Source: Ectothiorhodospiraceae bacterium (lineage in GTDB: Bacteria; Pseudomonadota; Gammaproteobacteria; Thiohalomonadales; Thiohalomonadaceae). From it: a stretch of 10,121 nucleotides of DNA. Numbering within the stretch: the first letter of the stretch is position 1; the number at the start of each line of letters is the position of its first letter. Both the position numbers and the translations under genes were made by a program. Shown here in pieces: positions 1 to 6,863 of this stretch. The notes beneath the pieces are model-generated. The model saw only the letters and a program-made list of their open reading frames with translations, searched no databases and was not told where the DNA came from. Location of the stretch: contig SLDE01000178.1 of the NCBI GenBank assembly GCA_007125455.1, positions 1 to 10,121 on the forward strand. Direction: 5' to 3'.

Positions 1-1195
1 CATCGACCACGGTATCCACGCGGATTCGGCCCGCTGGGGTGAGCATTGCCAGCGGCTGTGTGACGGGCTGGGTGTTCCGCTACGCCAGATAAGGGTCACC
101 CTGGGCTGTCAACGGGCCGATGGCCTGGAGGCCACCGCGCGAAAGGCTCGCTACCGGGCCTTTGAGGAGACCCTGGGGGAGGGGGAAGTGCTGCTGAGCG
201 CCCACCACCGTGACGACCAGACCGAGACCCTGCTATTGCAGCTGTTGCGCGGTGGTGGGGTACACGGGCTGGCCGGGATGCCGTGGCTGCGCCCCCTGGG
301 GCGGGGCTTGCTGGCACGCCCGCTGCTGGGGCAATCCCGGGCCGAGCTACAGGCCTATGCCGAGGCACAGGGACTGGCTTGGATCGAGGACCCCAGCAAC
401 CGGGATACCCGCCTGGAGCGCAACTACCTGCGCCATGAGCTGCTTCCCTTGCTGGAGCAGCGTCGGGCCGGGGTGGGCAAGGTGTTGGCCCGTTCCGCCG
501 AGCACTTTGCCGAGAATGCACAATTGCTGGACGAATTGGCCGAGCAGGATCAAGCCGCCTGCCTCACGGCAGCGGGGTTGGCACTGGGCACGCTGCGCCA
601 ACTCTCAGCAGAGAGGCAGCGCAACCTATTGCGCTACCATATTCGCCAACTGGGGCTGGCACTGCCCGATCATCGGCGATTGGCGGCGATCATGCGCGAT
701 CTCATTCCGGCTACAGAGGATGCCAGCCCGCTGGTACAGTGGCCTGGAGCTGAAGTGCGCCGCTATCGCGACACCCTGTACGTGATGCCCCCACTGCCGC
801 CGCTCCCTCCAGACGATTGGGCGCAGCCCTGGGACGGCAAGGGTGAATTGCCGTTACCCCACGGCTTGGGCCGCTATCGTTTCGTTGCCACCGAGGGCGG
901 CCTGCGTGACGAGGCCCTGCAAGACGGCGCGCTGAGCATCCGCCTGCGCCGGGGCGGCGAACGCCTGCGCCTCCCCGGGCAGGCCCACCACCAGAGCCTG
1001 AAAAAGCTCTTGCAACAGGCCGACATCCCCCCGTGGCAGCGCGCCCGTCTGCCTCTGGTCTATATTGATGGGGCACTGGCCCAGGTGGCGGGGCTGTGGA
1101 CCGACGCCGCTTTTGCCGCAGAGCAGGGGCAAACGGGGTGTATGCTCTTGCCGGATAAACACCATTACGCTTTTCGGATTGAAATCAAAGGGTAA
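1..1195 (+). CDS. tilS: tRNA(Ile)-lysidine synthetase TilS, 5'-truncated by the window edge
   Basis: TilS ligates lysine to C34 of the CAU-anticodon tRNA-Ile using ATP, switching it from Met to Ile decoding; it is essential in most bacteria and acts in the cytoplasm. Reading from base 2, 397 codons remain before TAA. The N-terminal ATP-binding SGGxDS loop lies off the left edge, probably about 35-45 residues upstream. What remains starts with a DHG-x-H-x-DS segment. It then shows the family motif HHRDDQTET (visible residues 68-76) followed by a glycine-rich stretch. The C-terminal tRNA-binding domain (about visible residues 310-397) contains RRGGERLRLPG and the PPWQR element. Total length would match the roughly 430-residue family norm. 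pyrG follows after 59 bases on the same strand. Identification is secure; only the 5' end is missing. Confidence 0.95.
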   Translation, partial: IDHGIHADSARWGEHCQRLCDGLGVPLRQIRVTLGCQRADGLEATARKARYRAFEETLGEGEVLLSAHHRDDQTETLLLQLLRGGGVHGLAGMPWLRPLGRGLLARPLLGQSRAELQAYAEAQGLAWIEDPSNRDTRLERNYLRHELLPLLEQRRAGVGKVLARSAEHFAENAQLLDELAEQDQAACLTAAGLALGTLRQLSAERQRNLLRYHIRQLGLALPDHRRLAAIMRDLIPATEDASPLVQWPGAEVRRYRDTLYVMPPLPPLPPDDWAQPWDGKGELPLPHGLGRYRFVATEGGLRDEALQDGALSIRLRRGGERLRLPGQAHHQSLKKLLQQADIPPWQRARLPLVYIDGALAQVAGLWTDAAFAAEQGQTGCMLLPDKHHYAFRIEIKG

Positions 1196-1254
1196 AACAA
1201 GGACAATTACCCCGGCCTGCGCCAACTATCTCACCCTCAGCCTTTGGCGAACCC

Positions 1255-2886
1255 ATGACCAAGTACATCTTTATTACCGGCGGTGTTGTTTCTTCCCTGG
1301 GCAAGGGCATCGCCTCGGCCTCACTGGCCGCGATTCTGGAGGCCCGTGGCCTCTCTGTTACCCTGCTCAAGCTTGATCCCTACATCAATGTCGACCCCGG
1401 CACCATGAGCCCGTTTCAACACGGCGAGGTGTTTGTGACCGAGGACGGGGCCGAGACCGATCTGGATCTGGGCCATTATGAGCGCTTTGTGCGTTCCACC
1501 ATGACCCAGCGCAATAGCTTCTCCGCTGGGCGGATCTACGAGAATGTGATCCGCAAGGAGCGCCGTGGTGACTACCTAGGCGGCACGGTACAGGTGATCC
1601 CCCACATCACCGACGAGATCAAACGTAGCATCAAGGCCGGTGCGGCTGACTATGATGTGGCGATGGTGGAGATCGGCGGCACGGTGGGCGATATCGAGTC
1701 GCTACCCTTCCTGGAATCGATCCGCCAGATGGCGGTGGAGGAGGGGCATGACAACGTGCTGTTCATGCACCTGACCCTGCTGCCCTACATCCCCACCGCA
1801 GGTGAGCTGAAGACTAAACCCACCCAGCACTCGGTCAAGGAGCTGCGCTCCATCGGTATCCAGCCAGATATCCTGATCTGTCGTGCCGACCGGCCGGTGC
1901 CGGAGGATGAAAAGCGCAAGATCGCCCTGTTTACCAATGTGGAGGAGCGCGCGGTCATCTCCTGCGTGGATGTGGACACCATCTACAAGATCCCACTGGA
2001 GCTGCACAAACAGGGGCTGGACGATATCGTGGTCGACAAGCTGCGCCTGAGTGTCGGCGCTGCGGATCTTTCCGAGTGGGAAGAGGTGGTCGAGGCCCAG
2101 CAAAACCCCAGCGGCGAGGTGCAGATCGCCATGGTGGGCAAGTATGTGGACCTCACCGAGGCCTACAAGTCCCTCTCTGAATCGCTGATCCATGCCGGTA
2201 TCAAGACCCGCACCAAGGTGAAGATCCACTACGTGGATTCCGAAGAGATCGAGCGCAATGGCACCGGCTGCCTGGACGGTATGGACGCGATCCTGGTGCC
2301 CGGCGGCTTTGGTGAGCGCGGGGTAGAAGGCAAGATCCGCACCGTGCAGTATGCCCGTGAGAACAAGGTTCCTTACCTGGGGATCTGTCTGGGGATGCAG
2401 GTGGCGGTGATCGAGTATGCCCGTAATGTGGCCGGGATCTCGGCGGCACACAGTACTGAATTCAAGCCCCAGACCAGCGACCCGGTGATCGCCCTGATCA
2501 CCGAATGGCGTGACGCAGAGGGCAAGATCGAACAGCGTAGTGCCGATTCCGATCTCGGTGGCACCATGCGCCTGGGTGGTCAGCCTTGCCACTTGCTGGA
2601 TGGTACCCGGGTGCGGGGCTTGTATGACAAGGAGACCATCATCGAGCGTCATCGCCACCGCTACGAGTTTAACAACAACTACCGCGAGCGCCTGGGTGAG
2701 GCTGGACTGGTATTTGCCGCGCTGTCCGAGGATCGCAGCCTGGTCGAGGTGGTGGAGCTGCCGGACCACCCCTGGTTTATCGCCTGCCAGTTCCACCCGG
2801 AGTTCACCTCTACCCCGCGTGACGGTCACCCGCTGTTTAGCGGCTTTGTTGCGGCGGCACGTCAACACGGTGAGGAGTCACGCTAA
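1255..2886 (+). CDS. pyrG: CTP synthase (glutamine-hydrolysing)
   Basis: PyrG converts UTP to CTP with ATP and ammonia taken from glutamine, the last step of de novo pyrimidine nucleotide synthesis. The 543-residue length is typical. The N-terminal amidoligase domain opens with the MTKYIFITGGVVSSLGKG signature, then LLKLDPYINVDPGTMSPFQHGE. The C-terminal class I glutamine amidotransferase domain carries the nucleophile Cys378 in YLGICLGMQ, the oxyanion-region GGFGERG, and the His514 and Glu516 partners in CQFHPEFTS, so the triad is complete. The ATG at 1255 is chosen because the conserved N-terminus begins there, although no good Shine-Dalgarno sequence precedes it (bases 1235-1254 lack a GGAG-like run). 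Its TAA overlaps the kdsA ATG by one base, implying translational coupling. The pyrG-kdsA-eno order is a common proteobacterial arrangement. Confidence 0.98.
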   Translation: MTKYIFITGGVVSSLGKGIASASLAAILEARGLSVTLLKLDPYINVDPGTMSPFQHGEVFVTEDGAETDLDLGHYERFVRSTMTQRNSFSAGRIYENVIRKERRGDYLGGTVQVIPHITDEIKRSIKAGAADYDVAMVEIGGTVGDIESLPFLESIRQMAVEEGHDNVLFMHLTLLPYIPTAGELKTKPTQHSVKELRSIGIQPDILICRADRPVPEDEKRKIALFTNVEERAVISCVDVDTIYKIPLELHKQGLDDIVVDKLRLSVGAADLSEWEEVVEAQQNPSGEVQIAMVGKYVDLTEAYKSLSESLIHAGIKTRTKVKIHYVDSEEIERNGTGCLDGMDAILVPGGFGERGVEGKIRTVQYARENKVPYLGICLGMQVAVIEYARNVAGISAAHSTEFKPQTSDPVIALITEWRDAEGKIEQRSADSDLGGTMRLGGQPCHLLDGTRVRGLYDKETIIERHRHRYEFNNNYRERLGEAGLVFAALSEDRSLVEVVELPDHPWFIACQFHPEFTSTPRDGHPLFSGFVAAARQHGEESR

Positions 2887-3719
2887 TGCAGTTGTGTGGC
2901 TTTGAAGTCGGACTGGATCGACCGCTGTTCCTGATCGCCGGTCCCTGCGTGATCGAGAGCGAGCAACTGGCGCTGGATACCGCTGGGCAACTGGCGGAGA
3001 TCTGCCAGGAGCTGGGTATTCCCTTCATCTATAAATCCTCCTTCGACAAGGCCAACCGCACCTCGGGTAGCAGCTACCGTGGGCCGGGGCTGGAAGGGGG
3101 GCTGGCGATCCTGGAGAAGGTCAAACAGCAGATCGGTGTGCCGGTGCTCACCGACGTGCACGAGGATACCCCCTTCGCCGAGGTGGCCGCGGTGGTCGAC
3201 GTGCTGCAAACCCCGGCCTTTCTTTGTCGCCAGACCAACTTCATCGAGCAGGTGGCCAGCCAGGGGCGTCCGGTGAACATCAAAAAGGGGCAGTTTCTCG
3301 CCCCCTGGGACATGAAAAACGTCGTCGACAAGGCCCGTGCGGTGGGCAATGAGCAGATCATGGTCTGCGAGCGCGGCGTGTCCTTTGGCTATAATACCCT
3401 GGTCACCGATATGCGCGCTCTGGCGGTGATGCGCGAGACCGGCGCGCCGGTGGTATTCGACGCCACCCACTCAGTGCAACAGCCCGGTGGTCAGGGTGGC
3501 TGCTCCGGCGGGCAGCGCGAGTTTGTGCCGGTGTTGGCCCGCGCCGCCGTGGCCAGCGGTATCGCCGGCCTGTTTATGGAGACCCATCCTGACCCGGATC
3601 AGGGACTCTCCGACGGCCCCAATATGTGGCCCTTAGCCAAAATGAAACCTCTCTTGGCTACCCTTAAGGCGCTTGACGAACTGGTCAAGCGTGACGGACT
3701 GATCGAGCAGGGGATCTGA
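2886..3719 (+). CDS. kdsA: 3-deoxy-8-phosphooctulonate (KDO-8-phosphate) synthase, metal-dependent type
   Basis: KdsA condenses phosphoenolpyruvate with arabinose 5-phosphate to KDO-8-phosphate, feeding the inner core of lipopolysaccharide, so the host is a Gram-negative. The protein is 277 residues. Conserved stretches include IAGPCVIES (18-26), KSSFDKANRTS (50-60), RGPGLEGG, RQTNFIEQ and NIKKGQFLAPWDM. Cys21 stands where the metal-independent enterobacterial enzyme has Asn. His195, Glu232 and Asp243 complete the ligand set known for the Aquifex metallo-enzyme, with identical spacing. The stretch before Asp243 reads LSDGP, not the CDGP of the metal-free class. The start overlaps the pyrG stop (TAATG), with a GAGGAG ribosome binding site at 2872-2877. 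It sits upstream of eno, which makes its substrate phosphoenolpyruvate. That proximity is suggestive, but the order is simply conserved. Confidence 0.97.
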   Translation: MQLCGFEVGLDRPLFLIAGPCVIESEQLALDTAGQLAEICQELGIPFIYKSSFDKANRTSGSSYRGPGLEGGLAILEKVKQQIGVPVLTDVHEDTPFAEVAAVVDVLQTPAFLCRQTNFIEQVASQGRPVNIKKGQFLAPWDMKNVVDKARAVGNEQIMVCERGVSFGYNTLVTDMRALAVMRETGAPVVFDATHSVQQPGGQGGCSGGQREFVPVLARAAVASGIAGLFMETHPDPDQGLSDGPNMWPLAKMKPLLATLKALDELVKRDGLIEQGI

Positions 3720-3766
3720 TCGCCCTGCAACCCCCCTTAAAAATTTAAAATGGATGACGAGACAAT

Positions 3767-5074
3767 ATGAGCGAAAACAAGACCCAAATCCTGAGTATAC
3801 GTGCCCGTGAGATCATCGATTCCCGTGGTAACCCCACCGTTGAAGCCGACGTGATCCTGGCCGGTGGCGCTATTGGCCGTGCGGCCGTTCCCTCCGGTGC
3901 CTCCACCGGCTCGCGTGAGGCCATCGAGCTGCGCGACAACGACGCCGAACGATTCGGCGGCAAGGGCGTATTGGACGCAGTCGCCAACATCAACGGCCCC
4001 ATCGCCAAGACCCTGATCGGCATGGACGCCAGCGGACAACAGGCCCTGGATCAGGCGATGATCGAGCTGGACGGCACCGAGAACAAAAGCAAGCTGGGTG
4101 CCAACGCCATCCTCGCGGTCTCCATGGCCGCCGCCAAGGCCGCCGCAGCGGCCAATGAGCTGCCCTTGTACCGCTACCTGGCGGTCGACAAGGGCGAGCA
4201 GTTCACCCTGCCGGTGCCGATGATGAACATCATTAACGGCGGCGAACATGCGGATAACAGTGTCGATCTGCAGGAGTTCATGATCGTGCCGGTGGGCGCG
4301 CCCACCATCAACGAGGCGATCCGTTACGGTGCCGAGGTCTTCCACGCACTGAAGAAGGTCCTTTCCGCCAAGGGCCTGAACACCGCCGTGGGCGACGAAG
4401 GCGGCTTCGCGCCGGATCTCAGCTCCAACGAGGAAGCCATCACCGTGATCCTGGAGGCCATCGAAAAGGCCGGTTACCGGGCCGGTGAAGACATCATGAT
4501 CGCCATCGATGCCGCCGCCTCGGAGTTCTACAAAGACGGCAATTATGTGCTCGCCTCCGAGGGCAAGACCCTTTCCGCCGCCGAGTTCGTCGACCTAATG
4601 GCCGATTGGGTCGAAAAATACCCAATCATCTCCATCGAAGATGGCATGGACGAGAGCGATTGGGACGGCTGGAAGCTGCTCACCGAGCGCCTGGGTAAGA
4701 AGATCCAGTTGGTAGGCGATGATCTGTTCGTCACCAACCCGAAGATCCTCCAGGAAGGGATCGATAAGGGGATCGGCAACTCTATCCTGATCAAGGTCAA
4801 CCAGATCGGTACCCTCACCGAGACCCTGGCCGCGATCCAGATGGCCAAGGATGCCGGCTACACCGCCGTGGTCTCCCACCGTTCCGGTGAGACCGAAGAC
4901 ACCACCATCGCCGACCTGGCCGTGGCCACCAACGCTGGCCAGATCAAGACCGGCTCGATGTCCCGTTCTGACCGTGTAGCCAAATACAACCGCCTGATCC
5001 GCATCGCCGAAGCGCTGGAAGACAAGGGCGTTTACCCCGGGATGAAAGCGTTCTACAACCTCAAGGGCGAGTAA
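3767..5074 (+). CDS. eno: Enolase (phosphopyruvate hydratase)
   Basis: Enolase interconverts 2-phosphoglycerate and phosphoenolpyruvate in glycolysis and gluconeogenesis, and in many gammaproteobacteria it also associates with the RNA degradosome. The 435-residue protein is close to the usual 430. By motif alignment with the family, Glu170 and Glu211 are the catalytic-loop acids. Asp248, Glu291 and Asp318 bind magnesium, and Lys343 in the signature LIKVNQIGTLTE (341-352) is the catalytic base, with His371 and Lys394 in the active site. The N-terminal REIIDSRGNPTVE is intact. The ATG at 3767 gives the family's normal N-terminus. The ribosome binding site is modest (GACGAGA, 3757-3763) and lies next to an AT-rich patch (3738-3751), which may help initiation. 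The gap after kdsA is 47 bases, and a strong terminator lies just downstream, so eno probably ends this transcription unit. Confidence 0.98.
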   Translation: MSENKTQILSIRAREIIDSRGNPTVEADVILAGGAIGRAAVPSGASTGSREAIELRDNDAERFGGKGVLDAVANINGPIAKTLIGMDASGQQALDQAMIELDGTENKSKLGANAILAVSMAAAKAAAAANELPLYRYLAVDKGEQFTLPVPMMNIINGGEHADNSVDLQEFMIVPVGAPTINEAIRYGAEVFHALKKVLSAKGLNTAVGDEGGFAPDLSSNEEAITVILEAIEKAGYRAGEDIMIAIDAAASEFYKDGNYVLASEGKTLSAAEFVDLMADWVEKYPIISIEDGMDESDWDGWKLLTERLGKKIQLVGDDLFVTNPKILQEGIDKGIGNSILIKVNQIGTLTETLAAIQMAKDAGYTAVVSHRSGETEDTTIADLAVATNAGQIKTGSMSRSDRVAKYNRLIRIAEALEDKGVYPGMKAFYNLKGE

Positions 5075-5092
5075 TCGCATTCTGAACCCAGG

Positions 5093-5129
5093 CAGGCCCG
5101 GTCAGTCCCCGATTGGCCGGGCCTGTTTT
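5093..5129 (+). terminator. Rho-independent terminator after eno
   Basis: A 12-bp stem pairs 5093-5104 (CAGGCCCGGTCA) with 5114-5125 (TGGCCGGGCCTG), with one G-T pair, closing a 9-base loop, followed directly by TTTT at 5126-5129. It starts 18 bases after the eno stop codon. The stem is very GC-rich, so this should be efficient despite the short T tract. It separates the pyrG-kdsA-eno unit from ftsB. Confidence 0.88.
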
Positions 5130-5155
5130 ATGTTACAGACCAGGAAAAAAGCCAG

Positions 5156-5172
5156 CCACAGAGAACACAGAG
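5156..5172 (+). repeat. CCACAGAG-type intergenic repeat, copy A
   Basis: Reads CCACAGAGAACACAGAG, made of degenerate ACAGAG/ACACAGAG units. Similar CACAGAG strings occur between genes in many proteobacterial genomes (general recollection, not searched). Copy B is its inverted partner about 200 bases downstream, so the two bracket the intergenic palindrome. Confidence 0.6.
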
Positions 5173-5288
5173 AAAAGACGGATAGATGAAAGTGAAAGTG
5201 CTTCCCATGCCGCGCCCTGTATGACCTGTGCTTGCCATCACTACAACGTTTAACAGCCGGTTAATGCAGCACATTCATAAAATCTGAT

Positions 5289-5340
5289 GTATCTACTCGC
5301 CCCCTCTCCCCTTGAGGGGATAAAGGGGGCGAGCAGTTAC
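5289..5340. mobile_element. 52-bp palindromic MITE-like element with 8-bp flanking direct repeats
   Basis: The ends are 16-base inverted repeats matching at 14 positions (GTATCTACTCGCCCCC at 5289-5304; GTAACTGCTCGCCCCC reading back from 5340). Inside is a second small hairpin, CCCC-TTGA-GGGG (5308-5319). The sequence AATCTGAT occurs immediately outside both ends (5281-5288 and 5341-5348), exactly abutting the inverted repeats, as a target-site duplication would. There is no coding capacity, so any movement would need a transposase supplied elsewhere. It could instead be a REP-type palindrome whose flanking repeat is fortuitous. There is no T tract after it, so it is not a typical terminator for the + strand. 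Confidence 0.55.
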
Positions 5341-5369
5341 AATCTGATATGCATTGATAGTGTTTTATT

Positions 5370-5393
5370 CTGTGTACCCTGTGACCTCTGTGG
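5370..5393 (-). repeat. CCACAGAG-type intergenic repeat, copy B (inverted)
   Basis: On the minus strand this reads CCACAGAGGTCACAGGG followed by TACACAG, a degenerate version of the unit in copy A with one extra ACAG step. It lies 37 bases before the ftsB start codon, so it may be within the ftsB leader. Confidence 0.55.
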
Positions 5394-5430
5394 CAAGGGT
5401 TTCTTGTTAAGGAAAAAGTCTGAACGGACG

Positions 5431-5703
5431 ATGAAGTGGTTGACGGGCATTTTGCTGTTTCTGCTGCTGATATTGCAGTACACGCTGTGGTTTGGTAACG
5501 GCGGGCTGTTGCGTGTCTGGCAGATCTCCAGCATGGTGGCCGAGCAGCAGGAAGTGAACGCCCGCTTGCAGGAGCGCAACCAGGCGCTTGAGGCCGAGGT
5601 GATCGACCTAAAAGAAGGGATCGTCGCGATCGAGGAGCGTGCCCGCTCGGATCTGGGCATGATCAAACAGGGCGAGACCTTCTTTCAGGTGATCGAAGAA
5701 TGA
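5431..5703 (+). CDS. ftsB: Cell division protein FtsB
   Basis: FtsB is a small bitopic inner-membrane protein that forms a complex with FtsL and FtsQ and helps activate septal peptidoglycan synthesis by FtsWI. The 90-residue product has a short cytoplasmic N-terminus and one membrane segment (about residues 4-21, LTGILLFLLLILQYTLWF). The family's WFGNGG motif follows, then a periplasmic coiled coil (about 32-65, rich in E/Q/L heptads). The conserved C-terminal EERARSDLGMIKQGETFF is the region known in E. coli FtsB to contact FtsQ. ATG 5431 is preferred over in-frame upstream starts because it gives the normal N-terminus, although its ribosome binding site is poor (AAGGA at 5409-5413 is too far). 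The ftsB-ispD neighbourhood is standard for gammaproteobacteria. Confidence 0.93.
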   Translation: MKWLTGILLFLLLILQYTLWFGNGGLLRVWQISSMVAEQQEVNARLQERNQALEAEVIDLKEGIVAIEERARSDLGMIKQGETFFQVIEE

Positions 5704-5720
5704 TGGGTTAACAAAATCTC

Positions 5721-5738
5721 AACGCAGAGGTCGCAGAG
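5721..5738 (+). repeat. CGCAGAG-type intergenic repeat, copy C
   Basis: Reads AACGCAGAGGTCGCAGAG, two near-identical CGCAGAG units separated by GT. It is related to copies A and B upstream of ftsB by an A-to-G change in each unit (CACAGAG to CGCAGAG). It begins 17 bases after the ftsB stop codon. Confidence 0.5.
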
Positions 5739-5772
5739 TTTGTTATGCGTTGTCGTTCAGGCGAGTCAAGGC

Positions 5773-5792
5773 AAAGCCCATGGGTGGGCTTT
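5773..5792. terminator. Possible weak, bidirectional terminator or attenuator hairpin between ftsB and ispD
   Basis: A perfect 8-bp stem, AAAGCCCA paired with TGGGCTTT, closes a TGGG loop. The stem has an A run on one side and TTTAT on the other, so it resembles a small terminator on either strand. The T tract is only three bases, so termination is likely partial at best; it lies 75 bases before the ispD start. Confidence 0.4.
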
Positions 5793-5867
5793 ATAGCGCT
5801 CTATCGCGCACCTGGCGAACTGACCGTGCCTGAGGCCGCCCACAGATTCTGCTGAGGAGCCAAAACA

Positions 5868-6554
5868 ATGTATTGGGTCATTATCCCCGCTGCCGGGGTC
5901 GGTTCGCGAATGCGCGCCGATCGGCCCAAGCAGTACCTGCCACTGGCCGGGCGTACGGTGCTGGAGCATACCCTGGCGATCTTCCTTGACCATCCGGCCA
6001 TTGACGGTGTGATCCTCGCCCTGGCTAAAGACGATCCCTGGTGGCCGCAGCTAGGTATTCGCCATCTCCGTCTGCATCTGGCCGAGGGCGGCACTGAGCG
6101 TTGCGACACCGTGCTTCAAGCCCTGAAGGTGATAGGCGAGCGGGCAATGCCGCAGGACTGGGTGCTGGTACATGATGCGGCGCGCCCCTGCCTGCGCCGT
6201 GAAGATCTGGACCGCCTGATCAACACCCTTAAGGATCACCCCTGCGGTGGCCTGCTCGGCGCACCCATCGCCGATACCATCAAGCGCAGCAATGCCCAAC
6301 AAGAGGTCGAGGCCACGGTGCCGCGCGAGCAGTTGTGGCGCGCCCTGACCCCACAGATGTTTCGTTATCAGGCCCTGCGTCAGGCGCTGGAGGATGCCCT
6401 CGCCCAGGGACTACACGTCACCGATGATGCCTCGGCGATGGAGCTGGCCGGGCAACGGCCGCTGTTGGTCGAGGGCCACGCCGACAACATCAAGATCACC
6501 CGTCCAGAGGATCTGCCCCTTGCTGAGCTCTTTCTCTCCAACCGCTCACCTTGA
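5868..6554 (+). CDS. ispD: 2-C-methyl-D-erythritol 4-phosphate cytidylyltransferase
   Basis: IspD couples MEP to CTP, giving CDP-methylerythritol in the non-mevalonate isoprenoid pathway, whose later step IspF is also encoded in this window. The 228-residue protein has the nucleotide-binding start IIPAAGVGSRM with Arg14 and the catalytic Lys21 in PKQY. DAARPC (103-108) is the metal/CTP site. Arg153 in VPREQLWRALTPQ corresponds to the second conserved catalytic arginine. HVTDDASAME and NIKITRPEDL (207-216) are the usual C-terminal motifs. A good ribosome binding site, GAGGAG (5854-5859), sits 8 bases before ATG 5868. CTP, its substrate, is the product of pyrG upstream, although linkage here reflects conserved order. 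Its stop codon overlaps the proposed -35 box of the toxin-antitoxin promoter. Confidence 0.97.
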   Translation: MYWVIIPAAGVGSRMRADRPKQYLPLAGRTVLEHTLAIFLDHPAIDGVILALAKDDPWWPQLGIRHLRLHLAEGGTERCDTVLQALKVIGERAMPQDWVLVHDAARPCLRREDLDRLINTLKDHPCGGLLGAPIADTIKRSNAQQEVEATVPREQLWRALTPQMFRYQALRQALEDALAQGLHVTDDASAMELAGQRPLLVEGHADNIKITRPEDLPLAELFLSNRSP

Positions 6555-6579
6555 TATCCAATAGACCGGTCTATAGACT
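6551..6579 (+). promoter_or_regulatory. Probable toxin-antitoxin promoter with palindromic operator
   Basis: A -35-like TTGATA (6551-6556) and a -10-like TAGACT (6574-6579) are 17 bases apart. The spacer is almost filled by a perfect 14-bp palindrome ATAGACCGGTCTAT (6561-6574). This overlaps a second perfect palindrome GTCTATAGAC (6569-6578), making three TAGAC half-sites in alternating orientation. Phd/VapB-type antitoxins, with or without toxin, commonly repress their own operon by binding such palindromes. The site is read from sequence alone. Confidence 0.6.
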
Positions 6580-6614
6580 TGTTTGTAGTATATCCATTCC
6601 AAGGAGCCAATCAA

Positions 6615-6863
6615 ATGAGTATCCAGGAAGAGGTCGGTGCCTATGATGCCAAGACCCATCTACCGTCTTATCTGCGCAAGGTAGCGAGTGGCAGCCGCTT
6701 TACCATCACCCAGCGAGGCAAGCCCGTGGCAGAGTTGCTGCCGGTGGGTAGCGCCGCGCAGGCGGACGCTGTGCAGGCTGCGCAGGAAATGCTCGCACTG
6801 ATGCAACAGGCTGCGCCGATAGCGACGGATATCAAGGGCCTGCTGGAAGAGGGGCGTGATTGA
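6615..6863 (+). CDS. Type II antitoxin, Phd/YefM-like (VapB-type partner)
   Basis: The 82-residue protein would neutralise the toxin encoded immediately downstream and probably repress the operon. The N-terminal part (about residues 7-43, VGAYDAKTHLPSYLRKVASG then RFTITQRGKPVAELLP) is the typical Phd/YefM DNA-binding fold, including the AKTHL helix and the ITxRGKPVAxL strand. The C-terminal half (about 46-82) is alanine/glutamine-rich helix, expected to be disordered until it wraps the toxin. ATG 6615 is chosen because AAGGAG (6601-6606) lies at ideal spacing; an upstream in-frame TTG at 6579 lacks a ribosome binding site. The stop overlaps the toxin start by one base (TGATG). The family is clear; the exact name is left blank because Phd-type antitoxins pair with several PIN toxins. 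Confidence 0.9.
   Translation: MSIQEEVGAYDAKTHLPSYLRKVASGSRFTITQRGKPVAELLPVGSAAQADAVQAAQEMLALMQQAAPIATDIKGLLEEGRD

Larger units (their letters stand above)
5130..5430. other. Repeat-rich intergenic region between eno and ftsB
   Basis: About 300 bases with no credible gene. An open frame runs through from 5287 into ftsB, but the translation upstream of 5431 resembles no known protein and crosses a palindrome and a repeat. The stretch holds two copies of a CCACAGAG-type repeat in opposite orientation (5156-5172 and 5370-5393). Between them is a 52-bp palindromic element flanked by direct repeats (5281-5348). The ftsB promoter must lie somewhere in here, but I could not identify a convincing -35/-10 pair. 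Confidence 0.7.

Noticed and set aside
1702..2868. 388-codon open frame on the minus strand opposite pyrG
   Set aside because: pyrG on the other strand is unmistakable over its full length, and long antisense frames are expected in GC-rich coding DNA. The antisense translation shows no recognisable motif.
3738..3751. AT-rich TAAAAT as a -10 box for eno
   Set aside because: No acceptable -35 lies at proper distance, and the resulting leader would be too short for a ribosome binding site. An AT-rich initiation region is a simpler reading.
5188..5200. GAAAGTGAAAGTG as a possible start of a repeat array
   Set aside because: Only two six-base units, with no further copies or spacers; there is no CRISPR-like structure anywhere in the window.
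5289..5340. Palindrome as an intrinsic terminator
   Set aside because: No T tract follows on either strand, and the eno terminator is already provided at 5093-5129.
5287..5430. N-terminal extension of ftsB from 5287
   Set aside because: The added 48 residues cross the palindromic element and a repeat, while FtsB proteins begin at the MKWLT-like segment at 5431.
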